Counted from the first letter of the stretch, positions 35,806 through 46,901 are shown. The stretch is DNA of 64,000 nt from Saprospiraceae bacterium (GCA_958295895.1 CATQHI010000026.1:1-64000), one strand, 5' to 3'. The notes: generated from the letters alone by a model not told the origin. Numbers and translations are program-made.

Positions 35806-36891
35806 ATGGCAGATAATCACAAAGACACCGCCGCCAAGCTCAAGGCCCTCCAGATGACGATCGATCGGCTGGACAAAGCCTACGGCAAGGGCACCATCAT
35901 GCGCCTCGGCGAGTCACAGGCCGCCAACGTGGAGGCCATCCCCACCGGGTCCCTGGGGCTCGACGTAGCCCTCGGCATCGGGGGTTTCCCCAAGGGTCGC
36001 ATCATCGAAATCTACGGCCCCGAGAGCTCGGGTAAAACCACCCTGGCCATTCACGCCATCGCTGAGTGTCAGAAGCGCGGTGGGATTGCCGCCATCGTGG
36101 ATGCGGAGCACGCCTTCGACCGCTTCTACGCCCAGAGCCTGGGGGTAGATACCGATAACCTTCTGATCAGCCAGCCCGACAACGGCGAGCAGGCCCTGGA
36201 GATCGCCGAGAACCTCATCCGCTCCGGTGCCGTCGACATTCTCGTCGTCGACTCCGTAGCCGCTCTGGTACCCCGCGCCGAGATCGAGGGCGAGATGGGC
36301 GATAGCAAAATGGGTCTACAGGCGCGTCTGATGTCGCAGGCCATGCGGAAGCTCACCGGTACCATCGGTAAGACCGGCTGTTGCTGTATTTTTATCAACC
36401 AGCTGCGCGAAAAGATTGGCGTCATGTTCGGTAACCCCGAAACGACCACCGGCGGTAACGCCCTGAAGTTTTACGCCTCGATGCGCATCGACATCCGGCG
36501 CACGGGCGCGGCCATCAAGGACAAGGAGGGCAACGTCGTAGGTAACCACGTCAAGGTCAAAGTGGCCAAGAATAAACTGGCTCCCCCCTTCCGCATCGCC
36601 GAGTTCGACATCATGTACGGCGAGGGTATCTCTAAGGTAGGCGAGATCGTCGACCTCGGAGTAGATCAGGACATCATCACCAAGTCCGGGGCCTGGTACG
36701 GCTACGACGACGCCAAGATTGCCCAGGGCCGCGAGGCCGCCAAGCAGTTCATGCTAGACAACCCCGACCTGGCCGACGAGATCGAAGCTAAGATCAAAAC
36801 CAAGCTGATGGGCATGGACGAAGAAGCCCGCGCCAGCCGCAACGGAAGAGGCAAGACTGCCGATGCCGAGGTGGCCGAGGCAGAAGCCTAG
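35806..36891 (+). CDS. recA: recombinase A
   Basis: RecA drives homologous recombination and strand exchange. The 361-residue protein has MAW-like [16 protein letters not shown], Walker [10 protein letters not shown], Walker B region [22 protein letters not shown], the conserved [30 protein letters not shown] and a short acidic tail. The leader (about 40 nt) is longer than for most genes here. It is followed by a strong terminator. No recX is adjacent. Confidence 0.97.
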   Translation: MADNHKDTAAKLKALQMTIDRLDKAYGKGTIMRLGESQAANVEAIPTGSLGLDVALGIGGFPKGRIIEIYGPESSGKTTLAIHAIAECQKRGGIAAIVDAEHAFDRFYAQSLGVDTDNLLISQPDNGEQALEIAENLIRSGAVDILVVDSVAALVPRAEIEGEMGDSKMGLQARLMSQAMRKLTGTIGKTGCCCIFINQLREKIGVMFGNPETTTGGNALKFYASMRIDIRRTGAAIKDKEGNVVGNHVKVKVAKNKLAPPFRIAEFDIMYGEGISKVGEIVDLGVDQDIITKSGAWYGYDDAKIAQGREAAKQFMLDNPDLADEIEAKIKTKLMGMDEEARASRNGRGKTADAEVAEAEA

Positions 36892-36926
36892 GTACCACGT
36901 TAGCGAGACTACGAACAATCATAGCA

Positions 36927-36963
36927 GCCCGTCCCGACTCCGGTCAGGACGGGCTTTTCTTTT
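36927..36963 (+). terminator. intrinsic terminator of recA
   Basis: GCCCGTCC, a 12-nt loop and GGACGGGC are followed by TTTTCTTTTA. Confidence 0.9.
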
Positions 36964-37006
36964 ACGCCCGAAGCGGTAACTTTACCCTTCCTCAACCCCC
37001 CCCACC

Positions 37007-38296
37007 ATGACCCGCCGTGACTCCGCCGTATTCGACCGTATCGACCGTGAACTCGAACGCCAGCGTCGCGGCATCGAGCTCATCGCCTCCGAGAACTTCA
37101 CCAGCGCCGCCGTCATGGAGGCCATGGGCAGTTGCCTGACCAACAAGTACGCCGAGGGCTACCCCGGAAAGCGCTACTACGGGGGGTGCGAGATCGTGGA
37201 TGAGATCGAGCAATTAGCCATCGACCGTCTGTGTGAGCTCTTCGGTGCGGAGTACGCTAACGTACAGCCCCACTCGGGCGCTCAGGCCAACGCGGCAGTA
37301 TTTATGGCCTGTCTGAAGCCCGGCGATAAGACTCTCGGCTTTAGCCTCAGCCACGGCGGTCACCTCAGCCACGGCCATCCGGCTAACTTTAGCGGCAAGC
37401 ACTTCAGAGCCAACTTCTACGGCGTCGAGGAAAAAACGGGACTGATCGACATGGACAAGGTCGCCGAGAAGGCCCGCGAGGTAGAACCTAAGATGATCAT
37501 TTGCGGGGCCTCGGCCTACAGTCGCGACTGGGACTACGCCCGCTTCCGCCAGATCGCCAATGAGGTCGGGGCCATCCTGCTGGCCGATATCGCTCACCCC
37601 GCCGGACTCATCGCCGCCGGGCTACTCAACGACCCCCTCCCCCACTGCCACATCGTCACTAGCACCACCCACAAGACACTGCGGGGGCCCCGGGGCGGTA
37701 TCATCATGATGGGCAGGAACTTCGATAACCCCTTCGGCAAAACCACCAAGAAGGGTACCACGATCAAAATGAGCCGGCTACTCGACAGCGCCGTGTTTCC
37801 CGGCATGCAGGGCGGTCCGCTCGAGCACGTCATCGCCGGGAAGGCCGTGGCCTTCGGGGAGTGCCTCCAGGAAGACTGGAAGGCGTACGGCAAGCAGGTG
37901 ATCGCCAATGCTCAAGCTATGGCCCAGGCCCTGGTCGAGCGGGGTTATCATATCATCAGTGGGGGCACCGACAACCACAGCATGCTCATCGACCTGAGCA
38001 ACAAGGACGTCACCGGTAAGGAGGCGGAGGAGGCTCTGGGCCGGGCGGACATTACCCTCAACAAAAACATGGTCCCCTTTGACAAGAAGTCAGCTATGGT
38101 AACCAGCGGCATCCGCATCGGTACGGCGGCCGTGACCACGCGCGGCTTTATCGAGCAGGACTGCCGGCAGACGGTGGCGTGGATCGACCGGGTGATCAGC
38201 AACCCCGCGGATGAAAGAATCCAAGAAGAGATCCGCGGCGAGGTGCATAATTTCATGGAGCGCTTCCCGCTATATGAGGGTGAGTTAGTAGGTTAG
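37007..38296 (+). CDS. glyA: serine hydroxymethyltransferase
   Basis: GlyA converts serine and tetrahydrofolate to glycine and methylene-THF, using PLP. The 429-residue protein has [33 protein letters not shown], the PLP lysine in [14 protein letters not shown] and the [10 protein letters not shown] motif. TAACTTTA at 36977-36984 is a probable -7 box 22 nt before ATG 37007. It is a single-gene unit between the recA terminator and the GH3 gene. Confidence 0.97.
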   Translation: MTRRDSAVFDRIDRELERQRRGIELIASENFTSAAVMEAMGSCLTNKYAEGYPGKRYYGGCEIVDEIEQLAIDRLCELFGAEYANVQPHSGAQANAAVFMACLKPGDKTLGFSLSHGGHLSHGHPANFSGKHFRANFYGVEEKTGLIDMDKVAEKAREVEPKMIICGASAYSRDWDYARFRQIANEVGAILLADIAHPAGLIAAGLLNDPLPHCHIVTSTTHKTLRGPRGGIIMMGRNFDNPFGKTTKKGTTIKMSRLLDSAVFPGMQGGPLEHVIAGKAVAFGECLQEDWKAYGKQVIANAQAMAQALVERGYHIISGGTDNHSMLIDLSNKDVTGKEAEEALGRADITLNKNMVPFDKKSAMVTSGIRIGTAAVTTRGFIEQDCRQTVAWIDRVISNPADERIQEEIRGEVHNFMERFPLYEGELVG

Positions 38297-38412
38297 CCAA
38301 ATTTTTAACTTCCCCTTCGTATCTGGATAGTATATTGATGGCGTTATAGGATAGAATCCTACCTTACGGTTCGGTTCACCGTTTACCCCGCCCGCTTACT
38401 CCCCCCAGTCTC

Positions 38413-41400
38413 ATGAAGGTCTTTTGCACCGCAATCTTACTCTTTACCCTACAGCTTCCTACTTCTCTTTTTGCCCAACAGGTTTATCGCGGTGATCTCT
38501 CTCAGCTCTCCAGCACCGAGCAGCGGTGGGTAGACTCGGTCTACCAGGCGATGAGTGAGGACGAACGGCTGGGGCAGCTCTTTATGATCCGCGCCCACAG
38601 TGACCTGGGGGCTGAGCACGAGGCTAACGTCGAGCAGCAGATCAAGAACTACCACATCGGTGGGCTCTGCTTCTTTCAGGGTACCCCCGAAAAGCAACTC
38701 GAGCTCACGAATCGCTACCAGGCACAGAGCAAGCTGCCCCTGCTGGTAAGTATGGATGCCGAGTGGGGCCTCGGCATGCGCCTCCCCGACCAGACCATCT
38801 CCTACCCCAAGCAACTCGCCCTCGGGGCCATCCGCAACAACCAGTTGATCTACGACATGGGTGCCGAAATCGCCCGCCAGATGCACCGCCTGGGCGTCAA
38901 CGTGAGCTTCAGTCCCGTCCTTGACGTTAACAATAATCCGAATAATCCCGTCATCGCTACCCGTTCCTTCGGCGAGGACCGCTACAACGTCACCGCCAAG
39001 GGCTATATGTATATGAAGGGGCTACAGGACAACGGCATCCTGGCCAGCGCCAAGCACTTTCCGGGCCATGGCGATACAGACGTCGATAGCCACCTCGACC
39101 TGCCGGTAATCAACCACAGCCGGGCCCGCCTCGATAGCATCGAGCTCTACCCCTTCCGGGCCCTGATCCGCTACGGCATCGGTAGTATGATGGCCGCTCA
39201 CCTGCAAATCCCCGCCCTCGATCCCCGCCCCAACCGGCCCTCCTCGCTGAGCAAGCCCATCGTTACCGACCTGCTGCGTAAGGACCTCGGCTTCACCGGC
39301 CTCATCTTTACTGACGGACTGGAGATGAAGGGGGTGACCAAGCACTACGGCGATGGTGAGGTAGAAGCGGAGGCCATTGCCGCCGGCTCCGACATCTTGC
39401 TGCTACCCGAAGACATTGGTGCTTCTTTCCGCGTCATCAAGCAGTACCTCGCCGATGGTAAGATCACCCAGGCAGGTCTGGAAGAGAAAGTACGCCGTGT
39501 ACTCCTGGCCAAATACCGCCTCGGCCTCACCAGACCCACCTTCCCCCGCCGTAGCCGGTCTGCGTGCCGATCTCAATAGCCCCCGGGCTAAATCGCTCAA
39601 GCAGGAGCTCTTCGAGGCCTCCATGACGCTAGTGCGCGATGAGGCCGGTCTCGTGCCCGTGCAAACGCCCGTGACGGTAAGGTTGGTAAGCCTACAGATC
39701 GGAGCGTCCAAGACCATGCCCTTCACCGAGCGCCTGGATGACTACGGACAGGTCACCCACCTGATCGCCGGCAACAGGCCCACCGCCACCGAGCAAAAGC
39801 AAGTGCTCGAACGAATCAAACCCAATGACGTAGTACTCGCCAGTCTGTACAGTGATGGCAGTCGCTTCATTGAAAAGGTGCCCCTTTCAGCGGAGGTACT
39901 AGGCCTATTACGCGAAATCGACGGACGTGCCAAGCTCGTTCTCACGGTATTCGGTAACCCCTACAGCCTCAAAGAACTCGATCCCTTCGGTACCATTCTC
40001 GAAGCTTACACCCGCGACGAGGTAGCCCAGGACGCCGCCGCCCAGGCGCTCTTTGGAGCTAATCGTATTACCGGCCGCCTACCCGTGACGGCCAGCGCCA
40101 AATCACCCTACAACGCCGGCCTGGAAACCACCGCCAACTTCCGCATGGGTTACGGCAGTCCCGAGAGTGTCGATATGGACGGTGAGCTACTTACCAAGCA
40201 TGTCGATGCCATCGCGGCCGATGCCATGCGGCAAAAGGCGACCCCCGGTATGGTCGTATTAGTAGCCCGCAACGGCAAGATCGTCTTCGAAAAAGCCTAC
40301 GGGCGGCACACCTACAGTCCCCGGAGCCAGCCGGTGCGCGTTAATGACGTATACGACCTGGCCTCTGTCACCAAGGTAGCGGCCACGACCCTCTGCATTA
40401 TGAAGTTGGTGGACGAGGGCAAGATCGACATCAACAAGCCGCTCGGCCACTACCTCTCCGAGTTGGCGGGTAGCAATAAGTCGCCGCTGATCATTAGAGA
40501 CGTACTCGCTCACCGCTCCGGACTGCACAGCTGGATCCCCTTCTACCGCTATACCCTCGGCGCTAACCATAAGCCGAGTTCCCAATTCTACCGCACCGTA
40601 CAGACGGGCGACTTTGTGGTACCGGTCACGGATAAGCTATTCATGAACAAGGCGCAGGTCGATGCCGTCTGGCAACAAATTTACGATAGCCCCCTGCCCA
40701 ATGTGGGGCGCTACCGCTACAGCGATCTGGGATTTTACCTGCTGGCTAAGTTAGTCGACCGGGTCAGCGGCCTAACGGTGGATGAGTACGCCGCGCGTAA
40801 CTTCTACTACCCCATGGGACTGGAGTCACTCCGGTACAACCCCCTACGGTCGATCGACCGTGACCGGATCCCACCCACCGAGATCGACAACTACTTCCGC
40901 ATGGCCGCCGTGCAGGGCTACGTGCACGATATGGGGGCCGGTATGATGGGGGGCGTGAGTGGACATGCGGGGCTCTTTGGCGACGCCCACGACCTCGCCG
41001 CACTGTTTCAGATGCTGCTACAGGAGGGTAGTTACGGGGGGCGGCAGTACCTCTCGCCCGCTACCGTAAAGCTCTTCACCACGCGCTATCCGGGGGAACT
41101 ACGCCGTGGCCTGGGCTTCGACATGAAGAACCTTGATGACAACCGCAAACTTAACGTAGCCGAAGATGCCTCCGCAAGCACTTTCGGTCACCTGGGCTTT
41201 ACCGGTACCGCCGTGTGGGCCGATCCCGAGGAGCAGCTTGTCTACGTCTTCCTTTCCAACCGGACCTACCCCAGTATGGAAAACAATAAGCTGGCAAAAA
41301 TGAACACGCGAGTCAAGGCGCAGGCTGCTGCTTACGAAGCGCTGGCCCCCATCAGTCCAGCAAAGCCAGGCGTCAGTCGCGATGATGCCACGGCGCGGCT

Positions 41401-41416
41401 CGGTAACCGGCCGTAG
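38413..41416 (+). pseudogene. GH3 N-acetylglucosaminidase-like / beta-lactamase-like fusion, one frameshift
   Basis: The protein would be about 1000 residues. After a signal peptide (FCTAILLFTLQLPTSLFAQ) comes a GH3 domain with the NagZ-type KHFPGHGDTDVDSH and FTDGLEMKGVTKHYG. A GH3 C-terminal domain follows, and then a serine beta-lactamase-like domain with SVTK and HRSGL. The frame changes at a run of five C (39543-39547); four C would join KYRLGLTRPTFP to AVAGLRADL. The fusion is widespread in Bacteroidota and probably acts on peptidoglycan fragments in the periplasm. A sequencing error is as likely as a true mutation. Confidence 0.85.
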
Positions 41417-41429
41417 GGTGTTTCTTTTC

Positions 41430-42917
41430 CTAGGGGCGGATGCCGGTCGACCCACCGCTGATTCCCTTAATTAAAGAGCCAGCGGGTAGCTGAGCATTTA
41501 AGTCCATGCCATTAAGAATAGCAAACTCCTGCAGGCGTGCCTGAGGGATGCCGTTGTCCTGTAGTGCCTGCTGAAGGGTAGTAGCGGAAGGCACCGTCAC
41601 GATCTTAATCCGCTCGGCTTGCCGGTCGATCTTACTCTGATCCCGGAGCTCGGCAAAACTGCGGATGCTATTCTCCATCGCCGGGGCGTACTTGCGGAAG
41701 TTCTGTGACTGCGACAGACCTGCCATCATGTACACATTACCGCCGTAGGCAATGAAACTCGTGATGACGCCAAGCTTTTGGGTCTGACCGCTTTGCTGGT
41801 CCTGCTGTGTGATCTCTCCTACTATTGTGGTGGCGGGCAGCCCGTTGATGGCCTGATCGCTGGTACTCGCCACCTGCACTTTGTTCTGCTCTACGAACTG
41901 TTGGGCGGCGGCACGGGTGTCGGTGCCCTCAGCTAAGCGCATTTGCATGAGGGCGTTGTTGTCGGGGCTTCCCATTTGTACCATGGTAGGCGAATTAACC
42001 AGCGCCCATCCCTGGGGGATACCGAACTGGAAGCGGAGAGCGGGATGGTAAAAGACGCCGCTTTCCGTAAAGCCCTGTTTGGGGTCGGCCCCGAGGATAA
42101 TCCCGTTGATGCGCTGGAGGTAACTATTTCGGTCGACCTCGTAGGCAGAACGGTTGTCGGTGGCCTGGGCTTCCTGGGTGAGTTCGAGCACACGAGCTTC
42201 CCGGTTGAGGGGGTCGGGGTGGGTGCTGAGGAAGCTGGGGGCGCGGTTCTCGGCTCCGCCACTAAGTTTATCTAGCGTATTGAAGAAGCCGGCCATTTCT
42301 TTGGAATCGTAGCCGATGGCGGTGGAATACTTTACACCAAGCTCATCAGCCTGGCTCTCAGCATCGCGGCCAAACTTCAGGAACAGCAGTTGCATGCCCT
42401 GCATCAGCGTTTCTCCCTGGCTCGCCAGCTCGGGGGAAAGCACCATACCGCCGATGAGTCCAATCTGAGCTAATTGCTGCTTGCTCTGCTGCGCCACGGT
42501 GTGGCGGGCGGTGACGTGACCGATCTCGTGACCCAGTACCCCGGCGAATTGAGCCTCGTTATTGAAGTGCGCCATGATACCCCGGGTAAAGTAGACGAAG
42601 CCACCGGGCACGGCAAAAGCGTTGACCACATCGGAGTCGACGAGGCGAAAGGTCCACGGCAGATTCGGTCGTTCGGAGATTGCGGCCATCTCGTTTCCCT
42701 TTTCACTTAGGAAAGCCTGCAGTTGAGGATCGTCGTAGAGCCCGAACTCGGCCACCACCTGGGGATCGTACTGCTGGCCCATCTGAATCTCACTCTCCTC
42801 GGAGATTAGCGAGAGTTGCCGCTTCCCCGTCACGGGGTTCGTAGCGCAACCCGCGCAGAGTAAGACAAAAGCGGCGAGCAGCGATAGAACGGAAACGCGG
42901 AATTGTGGTAAGTGCAT
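41430..42917 (-). CDS. M48 family metallopeptidase, lipoprotein
   Basis: The 495-residue lipoprotein has signal and lipobox LSLLAAFVLLCAGC, then TNPVTGKRQLSLISEESEIQMGQQ, as in BepA/LoiP-like proteases. The zinc site is HEIGHVTARH, with a downstream ESQADELGVKY glutamate. The C-terminal part (residues about 300-495) has a substrate-handling region and ends in a LysM-like segment (TVPSATTLQQALQDNGIPQARLQEFAILNG). It probably handles outer-membrane protein quality in the periplasm. It is convergent with the GH3 gene. Confidence 0.9.
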   Translation of the reverse strand: MHLPQFRVSVLSLLAAFVLLCAGCATNPVTGKRQLSLISEESEIQMGQQYDPQVVAEFGLYDDPQLQAFLSEKGNEMAAISERPNLPWTFRLVDSDVVNAFAVPGGFVYFTRGIMAHFNNEAQFAGVLGHEIGHVTARHTVAQQSKQQLAQIGLIGGMVLSPELASQGETLMQGMQLLFLKFGRDAESQADELGVKYSTAIGYDSKEMAGFFNTLDKLSGGAENRAPSFLSTHPDPLNREARVLELTQEAQATDNRSAYEVDRNSYLQRINGIILGADPKQGFTESGVFYHPALRFQFGIPQGWALVNSPTMVQMGSPDNNALMQMRLAEGTDTRAAAQQFVEQNKVQVASTSDQAINGLPATTIVGEITQQDQQSGQTQKLGVITSFIAYGGNVYMMAGLSQSQNFRKYAPAMENSIRSFAELRDQSKIDRQAERIKIVTVPSATTLQQALQDNGIPQARLQEFAILNGMDLNAQLPAGSLIKGISGGSTGIRP

Positions 42918-42959
42918 AGTTAGGTCGTGATTACCGTACTAGAAGGCAAGGCTAGCCCC

Positions 42960-44018
42960 TCAGGTTTGCACCAAAAGGTTAAGAGCAGCACCAGTACCGG
43001 GGCGGTCAGGGTAGCGGGCGTAGCCAGTAGTGGGATCGAAAGTCACGCCGGTAGCGGGGTCGTGCGCAAGGAGCATAGCCCCATCTAGGTCTGCATAGTC
43101 AAGTTCCGGCAGCAGCTGGGCGATGGCACTAATGCCGACGCTGCTTTCGGTCATACAGCCGGCCATAACCTGCAGGCCCAACCTTCGTGCCTGGGCAATC
43201 ATACGGCGGGCAGCCAGTAGGCCTCCGCACTTCACCACCTTGATATTAATACCGGAGAATAGCTCGGCGCACGTTGCTACGTCCGCTTCGGTTTGGCAGC
43301 TCTCATCAGCTAGGATCGGCAGGGCGGCGTGGCGGTGTACCTCGGCCTGCCCCTTCACATCCCCGGGCTTCAGTGGTTGCTCAATAAACACCACCCCCAG
43401 TTCCTTCAGCGGATCGGAATAGTCAATGGTCTGGCGGGCGGTCCAGCCGGTATTGGCATCTACGTAGAAGGGGGCCTCCGTATGCTGCCGTAGTTCGCGA
43501 ACGATGGCCACATCGTCGTCTCCCCGCCCCAGTTTGATCTTATATACCGGCCAGGGCTTAGCCCTGAGCTTGCGTACCATTTCGTCCAGCGGTGCCAGTC
43601 CGATGGTGTAGCAGGTAGGGACATGACGCGTCCGATCCTGCTCCCACAGCAACCCCAGCCGCTTGCCCTCCAGCTTTGCCCATAAGTCATGCAGTGCCAC
43701 ATCCAGCGCGCAGCGCAGAAATGGATTGATACCACGCAGCACTTCTTCCAACCCTTCTAGCACACCCTTTACTCCTTTGCTTCCTAAGTCATTCATTTTT
43801 TGGGCGGCGAGCGCAGGTGCAAGGGAACGTAGCGTGGCGGCACAGGTCTCACTGTCTAGGCCATAGTACTTCGTCATCGGTGCTTCTCCCAGGCCACTGC
43901 GTCCGGAGTCCTGATCGCGTAGCTCCACAATCAGCGTAGGCTGTACGGTGCGGCTTTCGTGGGCGATGCGGAAGGGGTCGCGGAGGGGGAGGTCGTGGGG
44001 GTGGATGGTAAGGGTCAT
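42960..44018 (-). CDS. dipeptide epimerase (enolase superfamily)
   Basis: The 352-residue protein is of the muconate-lactonizing subgroup. It shows the catalytic KxK (VYKIKLGRG), metal ligands in FYVDANTGW, VFIEQPL and LADESC, and the second catalytic lysine in INIKVVKCGG. This pattern fits L-Ala-D/L-Glu or related dipeptide epimerases that recycle murein peptides, which suits the adjacent peptidase and GH3 genes. A degenerate copy of the 18-bp motif (43804-43822) encodes LAPALAAQ. Confidence 0.88.
   Translation of the reverse strand: MTLTIHPHDLPLRDPFRIAHESRTVQPTLIVELRDQDSGRSGLGEAPMTKYYGLDSETCAATLRSLAPALAAQKMNDLGSKGVKGVLEGLEEVLRGINPFLRCALDVALHDLWAKLEGKRLGLLWEQDRTRHVPTCYTIGLAPLDEMVRKLRAKPWPVYKIKLGRGDDDVAIVRELRQHTEAPFYVDANTGWTARQTIDYSDPLKELGVVFIEQPLKPGDVKGQAEVHRHAALPILADESCQTEADVATCAELFSGINIKVVKCGGLLAARRMIAQARRLGLQVMAGCMTESSVGISAIAQLLPELDYADLDGAMLLAHDPATGVTFDPTTGYARYPDRPGTGAALNLLVQT
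43804..43822 (+). repeat. degenerate 18-bp motif inside the epimerase gene
   Basis: GCGGCGAGCGCAGGTGCAA has a one-base insertion relative to the consensus. The gene reads it as Leu-Ala-Pro-Ala-Leu, the same register as the polA copy. Confidence 0.45.
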
Positions 44019-44046
44019 CTGGGTGGCATTGCTGCGTTGTGGGATA

Positions 44047-44161
44047 GTACAATGCTGCCTCCGGCAGCGGCAGTAAGCTGCAGCCTCTGGCTGCGCGCCT
44101 AGGTGTTTTTAGCGCAGCCGGAGGCTGCATTTTTCTGCCGCGGTCGTAGACCGCATCGTAC
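44047..44161. repeat. four-hairpin element, copy A
   Basis: Four palindromes with 6-bp stems and 3-nt loops lie in a row: GCTGCC-TCC-GGCAGC (44054-44068), GCAGCC-TCT-GGCTGC (44080-44094), GCAGCC-GGA-GGCTGC (44114-44128) and GCGGTC-GTA-GACCGC (44140-44154). The start-to-start distances are 26, 34 and 26 bp. The ends are AGTACAAT on the left and ATCGTAC on the right. It lies between der and the epimerase gene. Confidence 0.85.
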
Positions 44162-44164
44162 GCT

Positions 44165-44182
44165 TTGCACCTGCGACCCCGC
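44165..44182 (-). repeat. dispersed 18-bp motif abutting the der stop codon
   Basis: The plus strand reads TTGCACCTGCGACCCCGC, a perfect reverse-orientation match, one base from the der stop. Confidence 0.7.
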
Positions 44183-44183
44183 C

Positions 44184-45485
44184 CTACTTCTGACGAAAGA
44201 AAATCGTAATCGGCACCCCAGTAAAGTCGAAATTTTCCCGCAACTGATTCTCCAAATAGTTCTTGTAGCTGTCCTTGATGTGCTGGGGGTGATTGCAAAA
44301 GAAGGCGAAGGCGGGGTAGGCCAAGGGGAGCTGGGAGACGAACTTGATGCTGATGACCCGGCCGCGGGAGCTGGGCGGACCGAAGCGCTCGATGGCCGGC
44401 AGCATGACGTCGTTGAGCTGGGAGGTGGGGATGCGGCGGGTGCGGTTGGCGTAGACCTGCTCGGCGGCCTCGATGGTCTTCAGGACGCGCTGCATTTCGG
44501 TGACGCTCATGAACACGACCGGTAGGTCGTTGAAGGGGGCGAAGCGGCGGCGGACCTCCTGCTCGTAGTCGCGGGCGGTGTTGGTCTCCTTATTATCGAC
44601 CAGGTCCCACTTATTGATGGCGATGACGATGCCCTTGTTGTTTTTCTGGGCGAGGCGGAATATGGCCAGGTCCTGGGCCTCGACGCCATCGGGGGCCGAG
44701 AGCATGAGCACGCAGACGTCGGCCTGCTCGATGGCCCGGATGGCCCGCATAACGGAGTAATACTCGAGGTTCTCGTGCACCTTAGCCTTCTTACGGATGC
44801 CGGCGGTGTCGATGAGGACAAACTCCTTGCCAAACTTATTATAGTGGCTATTGATCGAGTCGCGGGTAGTGCCGGCTACGTCGGTGACGATGTTGCGCTC
44901 CTCGCCGAGCAGGGCGTTGATGAAGCTGGACTTCCCGGCGTTGGGCTGGCCGACGATGGCGAGCTGCATGAGCTCGGTCTGGACCTCTTCCTTGTTGGTA
45001 ACGTACTCGGCGGCGGCGTCAAGTAGGTCGCCCGTACCGCTGCCGGTGATGGAACTGAGAAAGTAGGTCTGCTCGAAGCCGAGCCCCCAGAATTCATTTG
45101 CCTCGAGTTGGCGGCGGTTGTTGTCGACCTTATTGACGGCCAGGAGGACGGGTTTTTTCGTGCGGCGCAGCAGTTGGGTGACCTCCTCGTCGAGATCGGT
45201 GATGCCGGTGGTGACGTCGACCATAAAAATGATGACCGTAGCCTCCTCGATAGCGATCACGACCTGCTCGCGAATAGCCGCCTCGAAGACATCATCGCTG
45301 TTGCGTACGAAGCCACCGGTATCAACCACGGCGAACTCCTTACCGTTCCAGTGGCTCTGTCCGTACTGCCGGTCGCGGGTCACACCGCTCTGGTCGTCGA
45401 CGATGCTCTGCCGCTCCCCGATGAGGCGGTTGAAGAGCGTAGATTTACCGACGTTGGGGCGACCGACAATTGCAATGATGTCCAT
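44184..45485 (-). CDS. der: ribosome-associated GTPase Der (EngA)
   Basis: Der has two tandem G domains and assists 50S assembly. The 433-residue protein has G1 motifs GRPNVGKST (residue about 8) and GQPNAGKSS (about 182), G3 motifs DTGG and DTAG, and NKVD and NKWD motifs. A C-terminal KH-like domain closes it (residues about 355-433). The rnhB gene lies 20 bp upstream on the same strand. It is probably transcribed with rnhB and the lipoprotein gene. Confidence 0.96.
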   Translation of the reverse strand: MDIIAIVGRPNVGKSTLFNRLIGERQSIVDDQSGVTRDRQYGQSHWNGKEFAVVDTGGFVRNSDDVFEAAIREQVVIAIEEATVIIFMVDVTTGITDLDEEVTQLLRRTKKPVLLAVNKVDNNRRQLEANEFWGLGFEQTYFLSSITGSGTGDLLDAAAEYVTNKEEVQTELMQLAIVGQPNAGKSSFINALLGEERNIVTDVAGTTRDSINSHYNKFGKEFVLIDTAGIRKKAKVHENLEYYSVMRAIRAIEQADVCVLMLSAPDGVEAQDLAIFRLAQKNNKGIVIAINKWDLVDNKETNTARDYEQEVRRRFAPFNDLPVVFMSVTEMQRVLKTIEAAEQVYANRTRRIPTSQLNDVMLPAIERFGPPSSRGRVISIKFVSQLPLAYPAFAFFCNHPQHIKDSYKNYLENQLRENFDFTGVPITIFFRQK

Positions 45486-45505
45486 ATCCCGTAAAGGTAG
45501 GTCGA

Positions 45506-46111
45506 TCAGGGGAAGAGCGCGTACTGCTTGCCTCCAGCTAATAGGGTGAAGCTGCGGCGGTGGTGCACGGTGGCCCCGTGGGTCTCGATGGCGGCGCGGT
45601 GGGCCTTGGTGGGGTATCCTCTGTTCGTATGCCAGGCAAACTGCGGATACTCTCGGTGCAGGCCCAGCATGTGGGCGTCGCGGTGGGTCTTGGCAAGGAT
45701 ACCGGCCGCGGCGATGGACTGATACTTTCCATCCCCCTTGATGACGCAGAGGTGGTCGATGCCGGGGTAGTCGATGAAGAACTTCCCGTCGATGAGTAGG
45801 AAATCGGGACGGGTGGTAAGTGCATCCAGGGCCCGGTGCATGGCCTGGTAGCTAGCCTGAAAAATATTGTGGCGGTCGATTTCGGCGACTGAGCAGCTGG
45901 CGACGGCCCAGGCCAGGGCGTCGGCTTCGATTTGCTGGCGTAGATCGTTGCGGGTAGCCTCGTCGAGCTGCTTGCTGTCGTTGAGCTCAGGATTGGAGTA
46001 GCCGGAGGGCAGAATGACGGCGGCGGCGAAGACGGGACCGGCCAGGCAGCCGCGGCCGGCCTCGTCGCAGCCGGCTTCGTGGCGCTCCGCAGTATGATAA
46101 GGTAGCAGCAC
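45506..46111 (-). CDS. rnhB: ribonuclease HII
   Basis: RNase HII removes ribonucleotides from DNA. The 201-residue protein has the catalytic DEAGRGCLAGPVFAAAVIL, LNDSKQL, FLLIDGKFF and the late GDGKYQSIAAAGILAKTHRD. HTNRGYPTKAHRAAI is also conserved. ATG 46111 shares one base with the stop of the upstream lipoprotein gene, so the two are translationally close. Confidence 0.95.
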   Translation of the reverse strand: MLLPYHTAERHEAGCDEAGRGCLAGPVFAAAVILPSGYSNPELNDSKQLDEATRNDLRQQIEADALAWAVASCSVAEIDRHNIFQASYQAMHRALDALTTRPDFLLIDGKFFIDYPGIDHLCVIKGDGKYQSIAAAGILAKTHRDAHMLGLHREYPQFAWHTNRGYPTKAHRAAIETHGATVHHRRSFTLLAGGKQYALFP

Positions 46112-46794
46112 TATTCACCATCCGCCTTACGCGGCGAAATCATGATATGCGCCCGGTACGTACCCGGATCCATGATCCAGGGGTGGTTAGGCGCCACGGG
46201 CGACTCCGGCAGGCCCGTGGAAGCAGCCGTAGCGAAGGGCATGTACACCACGTAGCGGTAGCTGGCTCCCTCAACTTCATTGGTGGTGGGGTCGTACCGG
46301 GCCTCGGGGCCGGAGTAGACGTGGAGGGTGCTACCGGTATCGCCCATCGTCAGCTGTCCGGATTTTACCTCCTGCTCGCGCAGTGCGTCAATCTCCTGAT
46401 TGGATTTGCCTTCCGCCCGTAGTTCCCGCCCCCGGGCCATGAAGGGTTCGAGGCTCTTATGGTAGCAGGCGGCGCTAAACCCATTCTTACCGGGATCATC
46501 GGCCAGGCAGATGAATTCATTGGTACCCTCGCGCAGGGTAACTAGCTCACCGGCCGCGTTGTAGCCGATGACCTTGGCACCGGCGCGGCTGGCCTCGGGG
46601 GCGGCCAGGAGGGCGGTGGCGAGGTAGGCCTCGGGAGTATCGATGGCCCAGAGGTCAGCACCATCGTCGTCGGGGTCGGGATCCGTGAGCGCTGCATTGG
46701 TGTCGGTAGCGGTTACCGCTCGGTCGTCGGCATTCGTGGTGGAATCACAGGCGGCGAGAAGTGCCATACAGATGATCAAATAGGTAGCTTTCAT
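46111..46794 (-). CDS. conserved hypothetical lipoprotein
   Basis: The 227-residue protein has a lipoprotein signal (YLIICMALLAAC), an acidic low-complexity stretch (TDPDPDDDGADLW) and a soluble domain with FICLADDPGKNGFSAACYHKSLEPFM and a late HPWIMDPGTYRAHIMI. I do not recognise a function. It probably sits on the outer face of the inner membrane or in the outer membrane. It is the first gene of a short minus-strand run with rnhB and der. Confidence 0.7.
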   Translation of the reverse strand: MKATYLIICMALLAACDSTTNADDRAVTATDTNAALTDPDPDDDGADLWAIDTPEAYLATALLAAPEASRAGAKVIGYNAAGELVTLREGTNEFICLADDPGKNGFSAACYHKSLEPFMARGRELRAEGKSNQEIDALREQEVKSGQLTMGDTGSTLHVYSGPEARYDPTTNEVEGASYRYVVYMPFATAASTGLPESPVAPNHPWIMDPGTYRAHIMISPRKADGE

Positions 46795-46871
46795 GATCGC
46801 AGTTTGTGTACAATATAGGGGTTACAAGCAAGAGTCCTCTTAGTCGGTAGGGTACTCAAACGGACCACCCC

Positions 46872-46879
46872 TACCTTCG
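46872..46879 (+). promoter_or_regulatory. -7 box of the antiporter gene
   Basis: TACCTTCG lies 22 nt before the antiporter ATG. Confidence 0.5.
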
Positions 46880-46901
46880 CGCTTCCGCAGCCCCCCTGTA
46901 T

